NCBI GenBank assembly: GCA_009923345.1
Contig: RFTR01000038.1
Coordinates: forward strand, 1 to 12,451
Direction of reading: 5' to 3'
DNA length: 12,451 bases
Source: Betaproteobacteria bacterium
GTDB taxonomy: Bacteria > Pseudomonadota > Gammaproteobacteria > Burkholderiales > Burkholderiaceae_C
In this document: positions 12,348-12,451 of the stretch, piece by piece
How the letters are laid out: every line of letters starts with the position of its first letter
Position numbering within the stretch: the stretch's first letter is position 1
Program-made: the position numbers and the translations under genes
Notes under the pieces: generated by a model
What the model was told of the DNA's origin: nothing
Seen by the model: the letters and a program-made list of their open reading frames with translations, nothing else
The model's database searches: none

Positions 12348-12451
12348 TCAAACCTACATTTTTTCTTTTGATGTCGATCAGCGCCTTGGCCTTGAGTGGC
12401 TGTGGTGAAAAAGCCCAAACCCTTGGCACTAAAGACGATGCAACCGCTTTT
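12344..12451 (+). CDS. N-terminal fragment of a secreted protein with lipoprotein signal, possibly FDH gamma-associated
   Basis: Thirty-six codons are visible. The protein starts MIKPTFFLLMSISALALSGC: a Lys, a hydrophobic core, and a good lipobox LSGC with Cys20, followed by GEKAQTLGTKDDATAF. The start overlaps the beta-subunit stop by 4 bases, so it belongs to the FDH operon. In related clusters the next gene encodes the cytochrome b gamma subunit, some of which carry an N-terminal signal and extension, so this may be gamma with a lipidated N-terminus. It could also be a separate lipoprotein or c-type cytochrome. The window ends before any diagnostic motif, so only the signal is supported. 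Confidence 0.6.
   Translation, partial: MIKPTFFLLMSISALALSGCGEKAQTLGTKDDATAF

Overview
The window looks like chromosomal DNA of a betaproteobacterium, most likely order Burkholderiales and Comamonadaceae-like. This is inferred from the content: a Tat-exported molybdopterin formate dehydrogenase (FDH) cluster with DUF3305, DUF3306 and poly-ferredoxin accessory genes, and a Pal lipoprotein. No rRNA or other marker is present, so the placement is a judgement.

Left part (1-1694, minus strand). Three co-directional genes are read leftwards: a ParA/MinD-like ATPase (1694-699), a small coiled-coil protein whose start overlaps the ATPase stop by 4 bases (702-166), and the first 45 codons of a membrane protein that resembles FMN-binding glutamate synthase-family proteins (136-1). 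The ATPase has a deviant Walker A motif, a long disordered tail and a C-terminal amphipathic segment like the MinD membrane-targeting sequence. With its partner it may form an uncharacterised positioning system, and it is the most novel element here. A 340-base AT-rich divergent region (1695-2034) holds a good sigma70-like promoter for the ATPase operon and two dyads.

Middle (2035-4320, plus strand). A Pal-type OmpA-domain lipoprotein is followed by a NUDT19-like Nudix hydrolase; two strong hairpins lie across the junction and the start of the Nudix gene. Next is a compact Phd/YefM antitoxin and PIN-domain (FitB/VapC-like) toxin module with a probable promoter, a tandem operator and a perfect Shine-Dalgarno sequence.

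Right part (4343-12451, plus strand). This is an FDH locus. The first block is tightly overlapping: DUF3305, DUF3306, a 715-residue poly-[4Fe-4S] protein and a TorD/DmsD-type chaperone. A 185-base regulatory gap with two dyads follows. The second block is a 76-residue Tat-signal protein, the catalytic FDH alpha subunit (989 residues, cysteine rather than selenocysteine at the active site), the four-cluster beta subunit, and the start of a gene with a lipoprotein signal that runs off the window.

Expected working together: the accessory block supports assembly and electron transfer, the chaperone guards the apo-alpha subunit before Tat export, and the alpha-beta pair oxidises formate in the periplasm and passes electrons to a membrane partner encoded beyond the right edge. 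No tRNA, rRNA, CRISPR array, insertion sequence or transposase was seen.
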